Assembly: GCA_934045075.1 (NCBI GenBank)
Contig: OW203724.1
Coordinates: 9,039,473-9,103,472 of the forward strand
Source: Yponomeuta sedellus
Lineage: Eukaryota > Arthropoda > Insecta > Lepidoptera > Yponomeutidae
DNA: 64,000 bases
Reading direction: 5' to 3'
Shown here: in pieces, positions 31,876 to 43,247 of the stretch
How positions within the stretch are numbered: position 1 is the stretch's first letter
How the letters are laid out: every line of letters starts with the position of its first letter
Program-made: the position numbers and the translations under genes
The notes under the pieces: generated by a model
Told to the model about the DNA's origin: nothing
Seen by the model: only the letters and a program-made list of their open reading frames with translations
The model's database searches: none

Positions 31876-32305
31876 AATCATATTTTTACACATTTATAAG
31901 AGCGTTATTTTTGTTATTTTGCAAGTGCCTTTATCAGTCGGGTACGAAAATTCTGAAAAGGTGAGATAGTCTTAAAAAAAAGCGGCCTTATGATACCCCA
32001 TCGTAAGTTTTTATGAAGGAAGTATTTTCGTCTGATTTACACGCTGGTATGTTTATACACAAAACCGTTTAATGTGAACATTAAAGGGAAAATGAGTGTC
32101 ATCAAGTTTGTTTGCTCAATTACAATATAATGTTATTGAAGTCCGTGAAGGCGTTGCACGTTGCATATTACATTTGCAAAATTGAAGTCCTCATTTAAAG
32201 GCTTCATCGCCATTCCTGCGACTCATGGTTGATAAAATTGCAATGACAACACTACATATCTTCCCCACAATCCTCGCTAATAAGTATCTAAGGTTTACAA
32301 GCCGC
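31876..32305. other. No recognisable feature
   Basis: No coding or repeat signal supported. Confidence 0.4.
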
Positions 32306-32307
32306 TA

Positions 32308-32533
32308 CAGTCTGTTAGCTTTTAGAATATACCTCGGCTACTATCGGATAGAATCGGATATATTCGTGTAATAGAAATATCGGAACTAATATGACACTTA
32401 ACTTTACATAACTTTTCAAAATAGTGAAGAAAAGTATTATACAGAGCAGGAAGTAGTATTACACTCGTGTGCTTTCAGTGAAAACCGAAGCATAGTCTAG
32501 AGAACGAGGTATATTCTAAAAGCTAACAGACTG
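32308..32533. mobile_element. 226-bp MITE, perfect 29-bp TIRs, TA duplication
   Basis: CAGTCTGTTAGCTTTTAGAA.. continues to 'tatacctcg' and is exactly inverted at the right end. TA flanks at 32306-32307 and 32534-32535. No open frame. The perfect TIRs suggest recent activity of a matching transposase. Confidence 0.93.
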
Positions 32534-32668
32534 TACTTAAAAGAAGTGCCAACACGGACTGCAAAAAAAACAACTTCCTTAAAATAAACCAACTAACAAA
32601 AATACATCGGAAAATACACGGACATCAATATATGTTTTTGTTAAAGACGTGATACTCCGTACCACTCT

Positions 32669-32742
32669 CCACCACCCTCCGTACTAGTATTATTTAAATT
32701 ACCCTGCCGTAATATAAATAATACTAGTACGGAGGGTGGTGG
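32669..32742. repeat. Hairpin with 28-bp perfect arms
   Basis: 'ccaccaccctccgtactagt' then 'attattta' is mirrored exactly on the other side of an 18-bp centre. Possibly a tiny MITE. Confidence 0.92.
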
Positions 32743-32845
32743 ACCTTTTCTTACATGAAACTATATTAGTTACGGCTTATCCTTGTACCATCTAAATGCT
32801 GAACCAGTGAAAATAAATTTAATTTATAATAATAATAATAAATTA

Positions 32846-33075
32846 TCTCGTCTCGTCTCGTCTCGTCTCGTCTCGTCTCGTCTCGTCTCGTCTCGTCTCG
32901 TCTCGTCTCGTCTCGTCTCGTCTCGTCTCGTCTCGTCTCGTCTCGTCTCGTCTCGTCTCGTCTCGTCTCGTCTCGTCTCGTCTCGTCTCGTCTCGTCTCG
33001 TCTCGTCTCGTCTCGTCTCGTCTCGTCTCGTCTCGTCTCGTCTCATCTTATCTCATCTCATTTCATTTCACATCA
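32846..33075. repeat. TCTCG pentanucleotide array
   Basis: About 40 uninterrupted TCTCG units to 33044, then a decayed tct(c/t)a margin to 33075. CpG-rich. The Ser-Arg-Leu-Val and Arg-Arg-Asp-Glu-Thr frames are repeat artefacts. Confidence 0.99.
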
Positions 33076-33309
33076 TACCCACAAATAACTGACGTCCCTG
33101 AAAACTGATAAACTAAACTAAAAATATCCACAACGGCTTTAAATTAGATGCTTTCGCTTTATAATAAAATATAAATGTGTAAATTTAAATACGTGTAAAT
33201 TATAACAAAAAAAACTTGAAATTTTGAAGTGGTTTGATAGTTCAGCGGTGTTATGTCAAGATTCTGCAACGCACGGTCTTTTTTCTTTATCATCAGTATT
33301 TTTCAATTA

Positions 33310-33550
33310 CTCTCAATATTCATACATAGTTACACTATGTTAAACGGCTCAAATCGCAATTATTTATTAGGTTTTTAGGGTTATTAATCGAAACACTGTG
33401 AAACTCAAATCATCTGTGAAACTTTAAACTGTTCAGCTCCCACAGTTCATGAGATATACAGCCTGATGTGATGACAGACAGACACACGGACGGACGGACG
33501 GACGTTCAAAGCCCTTCCTGACCAAAGTGAAACTTCAATTTATGGTTACT
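33310..33550. mobile_element. Repeat K piece and repeat-H-like piece
   Basis: 33325-33365 has 'catacatagtta' and 'aatcgcaattatttattagg' (K). 33400-33550 has 'catgagatatacagcctga', 'gacagacagacac' and a (ggac)n run, the layout of the common lepidopteran 'tgagata.agcctg..gacagacggacgg' repeat. Confidence 0.55.
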
Positions 33551-33893
33551 TAGGTTGGTACCTAAATGTTTTGACTACGCGTCCCTGTCTCTAGGCAAAT
33601 TATTTGCTGTGGACTTGAAATAAAAAAAAACCTAAATGCATTGGCCATGCTACATTTTTTTATACGAACGGAAATCTCAAAACAATTTCGAGAATTTTGC
33701 TTTCCTTACAATTTCTATCTATCAGATTTGTAAAAAACTCTATATTTTTTAAGATATTCAATAAAAAGCTTTGACCTTAAATGACTTTTGTATGACGTCT
33801 GCAAAGGCAGTTTGAGTATTAATCCTTTGCGTAACAAAAAAGAAAAACGAAATGTCAACGTGTGATTATTTATGTACTTAGTGGCCACAGACA
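33551..33893. other. No recognisable feature
   Basis: The minus-strand frame at 33715-33903 is AT-rich and featureless. Confidence 0.4.
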
Positions 33894-34142
33894 CTATATA
33901 CATAAATAATCTAATATTACTGCATTCATAGGAAGAAATTCAATTAGATCACTCTTTTCCACTATGGTTTTGTCCGATATTCGTCCACCATAACCTTGGG
34001 ATATAAAACAGTACTGCAAATAATTTTTCATAAATTCCGCGTCACTCCACGACACCATTCTTCTCGCAGCCGTTCTACGATTGGTACGAATAACATATCC
34101 GGATGCCGAACATAAAGGGACGAGACACTCTTTACTTTCCAT
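33894..34142 (-). pseudogene. DDE_Tnp_4-type transposase fragment
   Basis: The minus-strand frame includes 'FISQGYGGRISDKTIVEKSD' and then 'LIEFLPMNAVIL'. In PIF/Harbinger- and ISL2EU-like transposases this corresponds to the S.GYGGR.SDK.I.E.S.....L..GD.V..D segment around the second catalytic Asp. Here the expected 'AD+GF' after it reads 'LDYLCI', and no other domain part is near, so this is an isolated decayed fragment. The upstream residues (CSASGYVIRTNRRTAARR..) are not alignable by eye. Confidence 0.68.
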
Positions 34143-34823
34143 TCTACGAAGAAATTCACGAGTTAAGGCTTAATAGTGTTAAATAATGTGAGGTTAGATC
34201 ACAGAATACACGGTTAGGCGACCATTGTTCTGTGAGCCGACCAAATCAACGTTTAATTATTCTGTGAAATCAACTGACGTTAATGACATTTGTTTTTTTA
34301 AGTAGGCAAAGACTATCCCTTCAAACATGCTATGATGACGTCACACACCACAACATTTTAGAAATATATGAAAAATAGAAATAATTAATAAAATTCAAAA
34401 CTAACGAAATTAGTTTCTTGAAATGGTTCATATTTGCGAAATTAATTATAAAAAACGTATATCAAAAATAAGTAGAATGGCCAATTAGCGGATTGTGTGA
34501 AGGAAATAATTAGTTCGTTATATAAGTACGTGGCAAATGAACACTTCTTTTATCTTCCTGCTAATGCATTTGTTGCGTGTTTCTCCCTTCGCCCCCCGGC
34601 CCTCGATCGCCCCTCAGACTAGCCAGTCAGACTGAAAATTGTCTTAAAAATATCTCAGTTCTTGCGAACAAAATGTATCTGAAGTTTACAAAATAATATG
34701 TGCAACCAAAGAAAACATACTTTGTTTGAAGTGTAAAGAGGTGATTATAAAATGAAGTTTGAATAGAAACAAAAATCGCAAAAGGTTTTTTGGTCACCGA
34801 TTTCCTATTGAACTTATAAAAGT
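34143..34823. other. No recognisable feature
   Basis: No coding or repeat signal supported, apart from a frame of low-complexity Phe-rich sequence at 34627-34890 that overlaps the next repeat. Confidence 0.4.
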
Positions 34824-35670
34824 TAACCTTATCGTAAAGAGACATCCTGAAAATTGGTGAAAAAAAAAACTTTTTAAGGTTCAGTACCACAAAAGAAAAA
34901 CGGAAACCTTATAGGATCACTTTGTTATCCGTCCGTACGTCTGTCAAGACCCTTTATCTCAGTAACGTGTGGAAGTATCGAGATTTTCAACCATGTCAGC
35001 TTTTCGGTCCCTTGAAACTGTAAAAAAAAATCTAACTTCTAAGTTAACGCAAAAAAGTTATGCCCGTTTATACCGCAATAAAACGGGTATTTCGACACTC
35101 AAGGAAATAAAAATTCTTAGGGTACTTCCCGTTGACCTAGAACTATGTAATTGGGCATGTAATATCGTCTTGCACTATAAATGCAGGAATTAATCTGAAA
35201 ACTATACATTTGCAATTAAATCATAAAAAATAGTATTTCAAGTATCAAGTATAACCTTATCGTAAAGAGACATCCTGAAAATTGGTGAAAAAAAAAACTT
35301 TTTAAGGTTCCGTAACACAAAAGAAAAACAGAAACCTTATAGGATCACTTTGTTATCCGTCCGTCCGTCTGTCAAGACCCTTTATCTCAGTAACGTGTGG
35401 AAGTATCGAGATTTTCAACCATGTCAGCTTTTCGGTCCCTTGAAACTGTAAAAAAAATCTAACTTCTAAGTTAACGCAAAAAAGTTATGGCCGTTTATAC
35501 CGCAATAAAACGGGTATTTCGACACTCAAGGAAATAAAAATTCTTAGGGTACTTCCCGTTGACCTAGAACTATGTAATTGGGCATGTAATATCGTCTTGC
35601 ACTATAAATGCAGGAATTAATCTGAAAACTATACGTTTGCAATTAAATCATAAAAAATAGTATTTCAAGT
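34824..35670 (-). repeat. Repeat H in a 429-bp tandem duplication
   Basis: Two units, 'aaccttatcgtaaagagaca' at 34824 and 35253, nearly identical to the end 'attaaatcataaaaaatag'. The unit includes 'cacaaaagaaaaa', 'tccgtccg', 'ctgtcaagaccctttatctc' and 'gttgacctagaactatg'. A diverged relative lies at 60900-61185 in inverse orientation. High identity suggests a recent duplication. Confidence 0.93.
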
Positions 35671-35754
35671 GTGATGAAGATCTGCGAAAAACTGCAGGCA
35701 GATGCTGGATGCGGCAAGCTGAAGACAGATGCTGGATGTGGGAAGCTAAAGTCA

Positions 35755-35830
35755 TGGCGCTATGACGCTTATTAGGGGAGAGCTATGTCCAGCGGTGGAC
35801 TAATATAGCCTGAAGAAGAAGAAGTCTTTT
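35755..35830 (+). mobile_element. SINE family E tail
   Basis: 'ctatgtccagcggtggacta' with 'atatagcctgaagaagaaga'. Just upstream, 'cagatgctggatg.gg.aagct' is present twice. Confidence 0.8.
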
Positions 35831-36092
35831 AAATTCGGAAAAAGCCCTAGCCCTCACACCTCGGGATACAGGGGTGAGTCTCTGTACGCATCTCTGTCAG
35901 TTACACTGGAACTTTCTGCAACATCCGCATTGAACCTGAGAAAAATTTCAAGATTTATGGAACTTATTTTATTGTGTCAATCTGTTTTATTCAAACCCAA
36001 ATAATTCATTTGCGAATACATATCATGTCATACAGTTGCACAAATTTTTTATTGCAATTAAGTAAATGTATTTTACTACTTAGCAGCAGTAT

Positions 36093-36344
36093 AGTATGTG
36101 TGGTGTCGGCCTAGAGAATAGCATCAATCCAATTCTTCCCGCGGGTGTCGTAAAAGGCGACTAAAGGACACAAACCGGGGGGTGGGCAGCAGCGCCGCCT
36201 GCAGTACAATTCCACCGAACTGTATGATCTCCAAACCGCATGCCCAGCGTGGGGATTATGGGCATTACCCCCTATGATGGCACAACGTGGCGCTCTTTAG
36301 GAGAGGGCTATGTCCAGCAGTGAACTAGTATAGCCTGAGGACGA
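36093..36344 (+). mobile_element. SINE family E, full copy, 14-bp target duplication
   Basis: The direct repeat cttagcagcagtat flanks the element exactly (36079-36092, 36345-36358). The body runs 'tggtgtcggcctagagaata', 'gcgggtgtcgtaaaaggcga', 'acaaaccggggggtgggcag', 'gtggggattatgggcattac', 'ctatgtccagcagtgaacta'. The tail shares DNA with LINE ORF2 ends (47388-47603), pointing to that LINE as its partner. Confidence 0.92.
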
Positions 36345-36358
36345 CTTAGCAGCAGTAT

Positions 36359-37639
36359 GCAAATTTATTGTGCCAATCAGTGGCGGGGAGTCACTGGATG
36401 CGGATTGCACAAGACCGGGAAGCTTGAAAAGCCATGAGGGGAGCCTATTAGATGTCTTGCAGTGAACATCGAATGGCTGATAATGATTTTGAAACTATTT
36501 TGATAACAAGTCGCTTTAGAATCTATCACCAGATTGCCGACACCACTGAATGTATCTTTCACTCTAAAAGCATCATCATCATCTGCTTTCGCTAAAAACA
36601 TATTCCCGCACAATATTATAGCTGTAAACGACGGGAAAGTAAAACCTTGCATCTCGAATTTAAAGCTCTACCCGTTTCTGAGAAAAACTACGGACGAACA
36701 AGTAACAAATGAAGAAACAAAAGAAGCTATGGATGCTCTGTTTTTTTTTTAACTCAAAAATCAAAACCAACCTAAAAGTGCGTAAATGCGATCCAGTACT
36801 TCATCGATATTAGCAGACGGTAATGTTTTCCAGGCTACGTGCGTCAGAATCGATCATTCAATCAATTATCGGCCGGGGCGGCTCGCCGTATAGACTGAAC
36901 ATTACAGAATAATAGGAGAAACCTTCAGATCGGAATATGAATTTGAAAAATTAAAATAAAACACGACCAGGGCCCCAGTGCTGGCAATTACCTCGGTCAG
37001 AGGATAAGTCTCGCCATTCAGCGAGGAAACGTAGCCGGATTTTTATCTTATTATCAGCATATTATTCATCAATTATAATTTGTGATTTGTGTTGGGGCTG
37101 AGTAAAAAAAATTAAATGCATTTATTATCGGTTCAGACTTACAGAAACACTTTTACCACACTAATTTACTATTACACATAATGTTTATCCTAAATTAAGG
37201 AAACTCGTATTGCATCACAATAAGGAGAAAAGCCATTACACGAAGATGGCGAGATGTACTTTAAGAAAATTAAATTATAACACGGAGATGTAAAGATGTT
37301 ACGTAGTATAGATTTTAGGACCTCCTACTAGGAACTGGAGAAATCATAGTTACATTGCATATTTACATAAGTAGTGCTACGATTCAAGACGCCACGCCAC
37401 CACACGAATCGCGCCTCTTGCAGATTTTTTTTGCGTTCCGATCAAACAAAAGAAATTTGTTTTAATTTTTGTAATTTAACTCAATGGGAATGTAAAATGT
37501 CACGGCTTTCCAGTAGGTATATTGTAATTTCTTTTTCTGTGTACAATAAAGTGTTCTCTATCTAGATAGACAGAGAACACTTTAGTATTTATTTTGATAG
37601 TTTTTTTATAACATTTACATACAAGAACATACTGGAACG
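36359..37639. other. No gene; one palindrome
   Basis: 37546-37590 has 'aataaagtgttctctatct' facing 'agatagacagagaacacttt', at what looks like a Jockey-like 3' end. The remaining sequence, including the frame at 36377-36652, is unrecognised. Confidence 0.45.
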
Positions 37640-37905
37640 TTTTATAACTTTTATAATTAATAAATAAACTCTGGAACGACTTCAGGTGTGGTTTTATTTG
37701 CAGATTTAGTATAATATTTTAATAAAACAGAAAAAAACTGGATAAAAACGGATAAGCAGGTAAAAAGTCAGATCTGGTCAAAGCGTAAAGTGGTAGTCGA
37801 TAAAAATGAGGGAAATCGAAGAATGTGTGACGTACATAATTTACATATTTGAAAATGATAGATGGAAAAAGAAATAAAAATGGTGTGAAGAGGTTTGCAC
37901 CGTTA
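37640..37905 (+). mobile_element. LTR-like repeat O, 3' part
   Basis: Matches 44125-44396: 'aataaactctg.aacg.ctt', 'agtcagatctggtcaaag', 'gaaatcgaagaat.tgtgac', 'tttgaaaatgatagat', 'gaagaggtttgcaccgttaca'. The end is CA, as in LTRs. Confidence 0.65.
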
Positions 37906-38002
37906 CACTACCCGGGGGCAACCGATAAAAAAATATTTTTTTTAAATATATTTATTTAAAAAAATATGTTTAAAAATATTTTTTTTTTATAAAAAAAAAA
38001 AA

Positions 38003-38030
38003 TGGTGTGAAGAGGTTTGCACCGTTACAA
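38003..38030 (+). repeat. Second copy of the repeat O terminus
   Basis: 'tggtgtgaagaggtttgcac' plus 'cgttaca' is repeated 126 bp after its first occurrence, across A/T-rich palindromic filler. A SINE A fragment follows directly. Confidence 0.85.
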
Positions 38031-38075
38031 TATATTGCTTCTGGCCCCACCCTAGGATACCCTGTGACGACGTTA
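38031..38075 (-). mobile_element. SINE family A tail fragment
   Basis: 'atattgcttctggccccacc' and 'aggataccctgtgacg'. Confidence 0.75.
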
Positions 38076-38344
38076 GACGAACATATTTTCCGTAGTTTCT
38101 TCTATTCAGTGTGCCCATGCACGACCACTCACTATGAGGCTATTTATTTTAAGCTGATTAATTATTTGCATATTCACTCAGTCTCGCGATCGAATCGGTA
38201 TACAAAACAGATTTGCGAATGGAATACTTTATTGGAGTTGTACTTTATTAAAACGACAACTTTACTTAGCAAGGTTTCACTGTTTCACTGGTCACTAACT
38301 ATATTATTATACTTAAACAAATGAAAAATACGGCAAACCCAAAT

Positions 38345-38570
38345 GCCAGACTATTTTCTACCAGAAAACCGCAGGAGGTGGAAGAAACTTTGTCTAATAG
38401 CTATTATCTACGCATGTAGCAAGTACTCTGATGCGAACGAGATCGATTGCCATGCAGGTATGTATGCGCCCGAGTGGTCCCTTCACCCATCTAGTGTGAG
38501 TGAAGATGCCACTGCACGCTGTATAAATCATCTCAATGTCTACTTCGTAATGGCGCCGACATTCTTACGA
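38345..38570 (+). mobile_element. LINE 3' pieces
   Basis: 38345-38395 has 'ttttctaccagaaaaccgca' (as in 25920-25950). 38470-38545 has 'gtgtgagtgaagatgccact' and 'acgctgtataaatcatctca' (as in 29320-29390). Confidence 0.6.
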
Positions 38571-38775
38571 GTAGATGCTCATGAGAATGTAGGCGCCATT
38601 AGCGCTTACATACCTAATTGATTAACCTACTTACTGTCGGTTTAATGGAAGCACGATGTCATTCACTTTAAATCATGTTCAAATTATGCAAACGGCATTA
38701 GTATCCTTGAGTTCTTCCTTGAGTTTCTGACTAAAGCCTGATTTACATTTGCTTTATTTTCAAGCTTTCACAGTG

Positions 38776-38987
38776 AGATAGAATAGAATAGGCGCCAAAA
38801 GTGAACATCCGTAAGGGACAGCAAATTTTTTAGTGTTAACAAATGAATAAAATTAAGACAATGCCTTCTATCAGAGAGAGAGTCTAGGCTTTATTACCAC
38901 GCGCGGCCACCGCGGAAACACCAAAAAATTTGCTATCCCTTAGGGATGTACGATTGTGGCGTCTCTATTCTCTATTCTACCTCTGTA
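38776..38987. mobile_element. MITE with imperfect ~65-bp TIRs
   Basis: Left 'gatagaatagaataggcgcc..' to 'ggacagcaaattttttagtg' is inverted as 'caccaaaaaatttgctatcc' to '..tctctattctctattctac'. About a dozen differences. No coding capacity. Confidence 0.75.
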
Positions 38988-39179
38988 TAAAGCATGCTTG
39001 AAAAGCAACAAAATGCATCCGTATTGTATGAGCATTCCGTAACGTTGCTCTCAATGTTGATGCTTGTTATTTATATTGATGCTTTTGTTAAAATTCCTTC
39101 TTGCACTAATAAAATAAACGTGCAGAGGCGCAATAAAGGGGCGACCCAGAGTCAACTAGCGCGCCTTATCGGAAAAAAA

Positions 39180-39350
39180 GTGTCTTCTTTATCGCTTTTA
39201 GCGATAAGACCGCCAATTGTATACGGCAATACTTAGATATGTAAGCCTTTTTATGTATTTTGTTTTCTAGTGTGTGTACACACCAGAAAACAAAATACAT
39301 ATAAAGAGAAATAAAACAAAATACATACATATAAAGAGTTCTAATCTAAT
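39180..39350 (+). mobile_element. Jockey-like 3' UTR fragment containing a palindrome
   Basis: 'agcgataagaccgccaattg' near its start, 'taaagagttctaatctaatc' at its end. In the middle 'tatgtattttgttttct.gt' and its complement form a hairpin (39252-39301). Confidence 0.7.
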
Positions 39351-41239
39351 CTAATCTTCTTTTACAACATGTTTTTACTAAAACTGGACGAAATAAATGT
39401 CAATAACTGGGTAGCAAATTTTTGCAACCTACATCCTAGAACCTAGAGACAATAACCTAGGATTTTAGGAAGAGTACTTTAATGTAAATAAAAACCGATG
39501 TTTTGTGAAAAAAAGGCTTAAATTGGTGCTCAGGCTCTACAAGTTTCTATCATCATCATTGAGATTTATGATGTTCTTTTTTGCAAAAAGGGAGATGTGG
39601 GTAGCGCCAATAAGCTCTTAGTAGCGAAAATCATATGAGTCACTGTTCAATGAAATTTGAAAGCTCAAATTAAAGGAAAATATATTGTCTTAAATCCGAA
39701 AACTGGATCTGTTACATAATATCATCAGTAATATGCCAGCTGCTCGAAGCACATCGTAAATGCAGTAAAGGTTTTTTCTCGCCCAATCGGAATTCTCTTA
39801 TTGCACATTCCATTTTTGTTATTGTAGCATCGTAAACTTAACTCGCGTCACTTATCGCCAAATATTTTTCCCGTGCACACGCCGTTATTTGCTTTCCGGC
39901 GACAGGCTCAGAGAAGGGGGACTGAAATATTAATCTTGCACGTCTCGACAACCTGGACCTACGGATTGAAACGATCGCCCCCTGACGGCGCTTACGCTCA
40001 GATTTTATTCACTACCATTGGGCCGAAACATTGTTCCCACCCTCTCACGAAACTTGGGGTAGCTTTCATTGTCCTTGCACATTTTTTAAGTGATTTTTCC
40101 CATCAAAAACGCCTTGTGAAAGAATCCGAATCGGGTGATAAGTGCTGTTTAATGGCGGTGCAGTTTTATGAAGTCATGAAACTGGCAGATGATTAAAGTA
40201 ATGCTCCCGGTCGGTCTCCGGTTTTATTAGTCGATTCAAAGGTGTACCGACTGTCTAACTTTTGCCGTGTAATCCAAAAATTGTCCTTATGTCTAAGGGT
40301 ACACAGATCATAATGGTGCAAGTTATATGTTTATGGAGGCTACAGTCTCGTCCAGGGAAATGTTCTTTTTACGACTTGTCTCGATTCGACCTGGTGCACT
40401 CGTGAGCTCTCTGAGAGTGTTACACGTAGCTTCCATTTTATTTCAAGAATACCTCTGAGCTAGATTAAAGTTAAAAGTATATATTTTTTCTTTCAAAGAT
40501 ACATTTAAACTGAGTTTCTGGCTTTCGGCACAACTGGCAGCCCGCCGAGAAATAACCATAGACAATTTTCATAAAGCGGCCCAAAAGCATACCATCTAAA
40601 TGTGAATAGGTTACCCCGTATTTATTATTACACGATAAAGATAATATATTATGCTTACCCCATCATTGTTTCGATGTTCTCATGTTGTCATTAAGATTAT
40701 CGATCTCCTAACGCATGGAACATTACTCCCAAGCGTCTACGCGTCTTTTGATTTATGAGTCTGCACTGTCTTAAATGCACTGTCATCATTATCAGATTCT
40801 ATGACTACTTTTCTTTCGCTTTCCTTCACAAAGGAACTTTGGAGCTTAATTAAATTTAAAATTATGACAAGATTGAGTTAGAAACACTTATTTAAAAAAA
40901 CTTTCAATTGAAGTTACTTTCTTCATATCTCCATGCAGATATTATTACCACAGCATAGTTTTGCTCTTGTTAATTAAACTAATGGTTTAGTGGAGGGTAT
41001 ATTACGAACAAATCTCATACTTGTTCACTTGAAACAGTCTTAGTTGAATGCGCCAGAGGGGGTCAGTTAATAGATCTGAAATCTTGAGTTTGTGAAGTTC
41101 CATTTTTGGACTGACGAGGCTTAATGGAAGATATTTCAGCTGGTTTGAGCTGATAGGGATAAACTCGGGTTCTGGATATTGTAATATTTTTATGACGTTT
41201 TCTAATATGCATAGTTTTGAATAAATATATTTATTCAAA
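39351..41239. other. No supported feature (1.9 kb)
   Basis: The largest quiet stretch. The 107-codon frame at 39873-40196 and the minus-strand frame at 41002-41238 show no domain or splice support. Confidence 0.45.
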
Positions 41240-41430
41240 ACTAGCTGACCCAGCGAACTTCGTACCGCCTAACAGTCGATTCTTTAATATTTTTTTATTT
41301 TTATTTCCGTAAGAACCATCCTCGTACTTTCAGGAATATTCTAAAAAAAAAATTTGCGAAATCGGTTTAGCTGCTCACGAAATTTGCGCTTACTAACACA
41401 TTCAGCCATTCATTTTTATATTATAGAAGA
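41240..41430 (+). mobile_element. RTE/MITE-type 'ctagctgaccc' repeat
   Basis: 'aactagctgacccagcgaac' then 'ttcgtaccgcc' is the start of a repeat very common in Lepidoptera. The end 'ttcatttttatattatagaagat' has the usual terminal layout. The body is strongly decayed. Confidence 0.6.
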
Positions 41431-41569
41431 TAACACAAAAACTGTAACTTTATGAATTACAATTATACTATGTGCCAATTTCAACATCTAGCTAGATGGT
41501 TTTTGAGAAAAGAATGGACAAAAACCTCCATACTTTCGGTCGTATTAATAAAAACAGGAATGCTTAAAA

Positions 41570-41690
41570 CGCCGATTGAAACAGTCTGTGGTGGAGATTT
41601 CACGAAGAAAAGATGTAACCACAGATTAAATAAAACGCCTCTAAGAGTGTTTTCGTGAAATTGTTTTCGTGAAATCACATTTTTATAAAT
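41570..41690. mobile_element. MITE family M-like remnant
   Basis: 'cagtctgtggtggagatttcacga' faces 'tgtaaccacagattaaat', and 'gcctctaagagtgtttt' is the family terminus. Confidence 0.5.
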
Positions 41691-42543
41691 AAGGCCGTTA
41701 GTCTTATCAGTCTATTCTGTCTAACAAATTGCAAAACTTAAAAATTAAATAAAATATAACCAACAACCCGACTCCTGAGCATTAACATCGAATTCTGAAC
41801 TTAAACAGCAGGGTGTTCAAGATTCAAGATGGAATGCCTAGAATTCATATTAATATCTACAAACATACATGTAAACACAGTTACGTTACGAGCGTCTTCC
41901 GTCAAGTCATTGGATAAGTAAGTAAATAGATAAATACGTAGGATAAACGAATAAATAACTGATTGGCATGGTTGACAGTCATACGATTTACCTCTGAAAA
42001 TGTCATGTTGCAAGATGTGTTTAGACTTATCTACTGGATAGAGCTTACCCTTAAAAATAGATGATTAGTGCTACCGAATGGTAACTTCGGTATTTGTGCT
42101 ACATTCACGCTTCTACAAACGATTTGCTGGGAAATGATTTTTTACCGTTTTGTCGGCGTGATTACATTTAACGTTTCTGTTAATTTCTAGCTGTCTAGTA
42201 CTGAAAGTAGTACGACTAGAAGTAAGTCGGACAATCGCACATGTCAAAAGAAGTTTCCTTGTTGACTACGGAAGCCAAAACTATGCTCCAAATTTTTTTT
42301 TTCAACACATGAGGTTCCATAGGAACCATAGGAATATTTTAAAAATCTATTTGACGGATTTTTTTTCGTGTTTAGTTAATTAAATTTAATAAGCTCATGA
42401 AACTTCAGAATATGGTGGTTTATTACAAAGGTTCTGAAATTATACCAAATTTTACCAAAAGTTTACAATGTGTTGTGCTTACGAAAGTTTTAGTTCAAAT
42501 TTTAATAATTGAAATTCTTTATTGCATTAAAAAGAGTTTGCAC
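41691..42543. other. No recognisable feature
   Basis: No coding or repeat signal supported. Confidence 0.4.
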
Positions 42544-42899
42544 ATCGATTTCAACCCTTCATGTCCCCACCGCTGGGGCATGGGTCTCTTCCTGCGTTGC
42601 AAGAAGGTTAGGCCATACTCCACCACGGGGCCAAGTCCGGGTTGATGGAGGTTTGTAAGACAGTGGCGGGCCTTACTGTCAGAAGTTATCAAGACGCCCA
42701 TAAGGCCTCTCACATGGCTTAACGACTGCCATTACATGACAGTCGGCACCCGCGGCTTAACGTTCCTTGCGAAGCGCTCGGAAAAATGCCACTAGCGGTA
42801 GTAACGGGATGGTCACCCATCCCGCACCTGACCACGATTGTTGTTGCTTAACTCGAGTGATTGATTCCAATCACTCGGTTCAACTAGGCCACGAGCGCT
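42544..42899 (-). mobile_element. 5S-like SINE, full length
   Basis: Best-preserved single copy. Minus strand, 5' to 3': 'agcgctcgtggcctag', 'gagttaagcaacaac', 'ggatgggtgaccatcccgtt', 'gtcagaagttataacttc'-type centre, 'cccggacttggccc', 'ccccagcggtggggacatga'. The first 100 bases follow the internal control region of 5S rRNA (AGTTAAGCA.., GGCGCGGTCAG, GGATGGGTGACC), the hallmark of SINE3-type elements. Confidence 0.87.
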
Positions 42900-43247
42900 A
42901 AGAAATGAAAAAGTTATTTGTTTACCTACCTAAGTCCTTAGCGAAATACAGCTGGTTCTTTTATGTATTACGTCACTGAAGCCTTACGAATATTCTTGTT
43001 TTACTGAGCTCTCCTATGACGAACCAAAGCATGTCTGAGTAGCGGTCAACGTAATCCGATTTAAAAGATAACAAGGATGCATTGTTTTGTATACTTTCGC
43101 TTAAAGTATTTTAGAGTGACATTCATTCTGATACTAAATTTTCATGAAACTCTTGTTATTTGTAATGTTTTCATGATATACATAAATATATATATGTTTA
43201 TAGGTTTTATAAGTTGGTATAAGTTTTAAAATCCTATTTGTTATAAG
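42900..43247. other. No recognisable feature
   Basis: AT-rich, with (ata)n-like low complexity near 43185. No gene. Confidence 0.4.

Noticed and set aside
32783..33088. 101-codon SRLVS-repeat frame and RRDET-repeat frame
   Set aside because: Translations of the TCTCG array.
39873..40196. 107-codon open frame
   Set aside because: No recognisable family, no compatible splice sites with the host gene phases.
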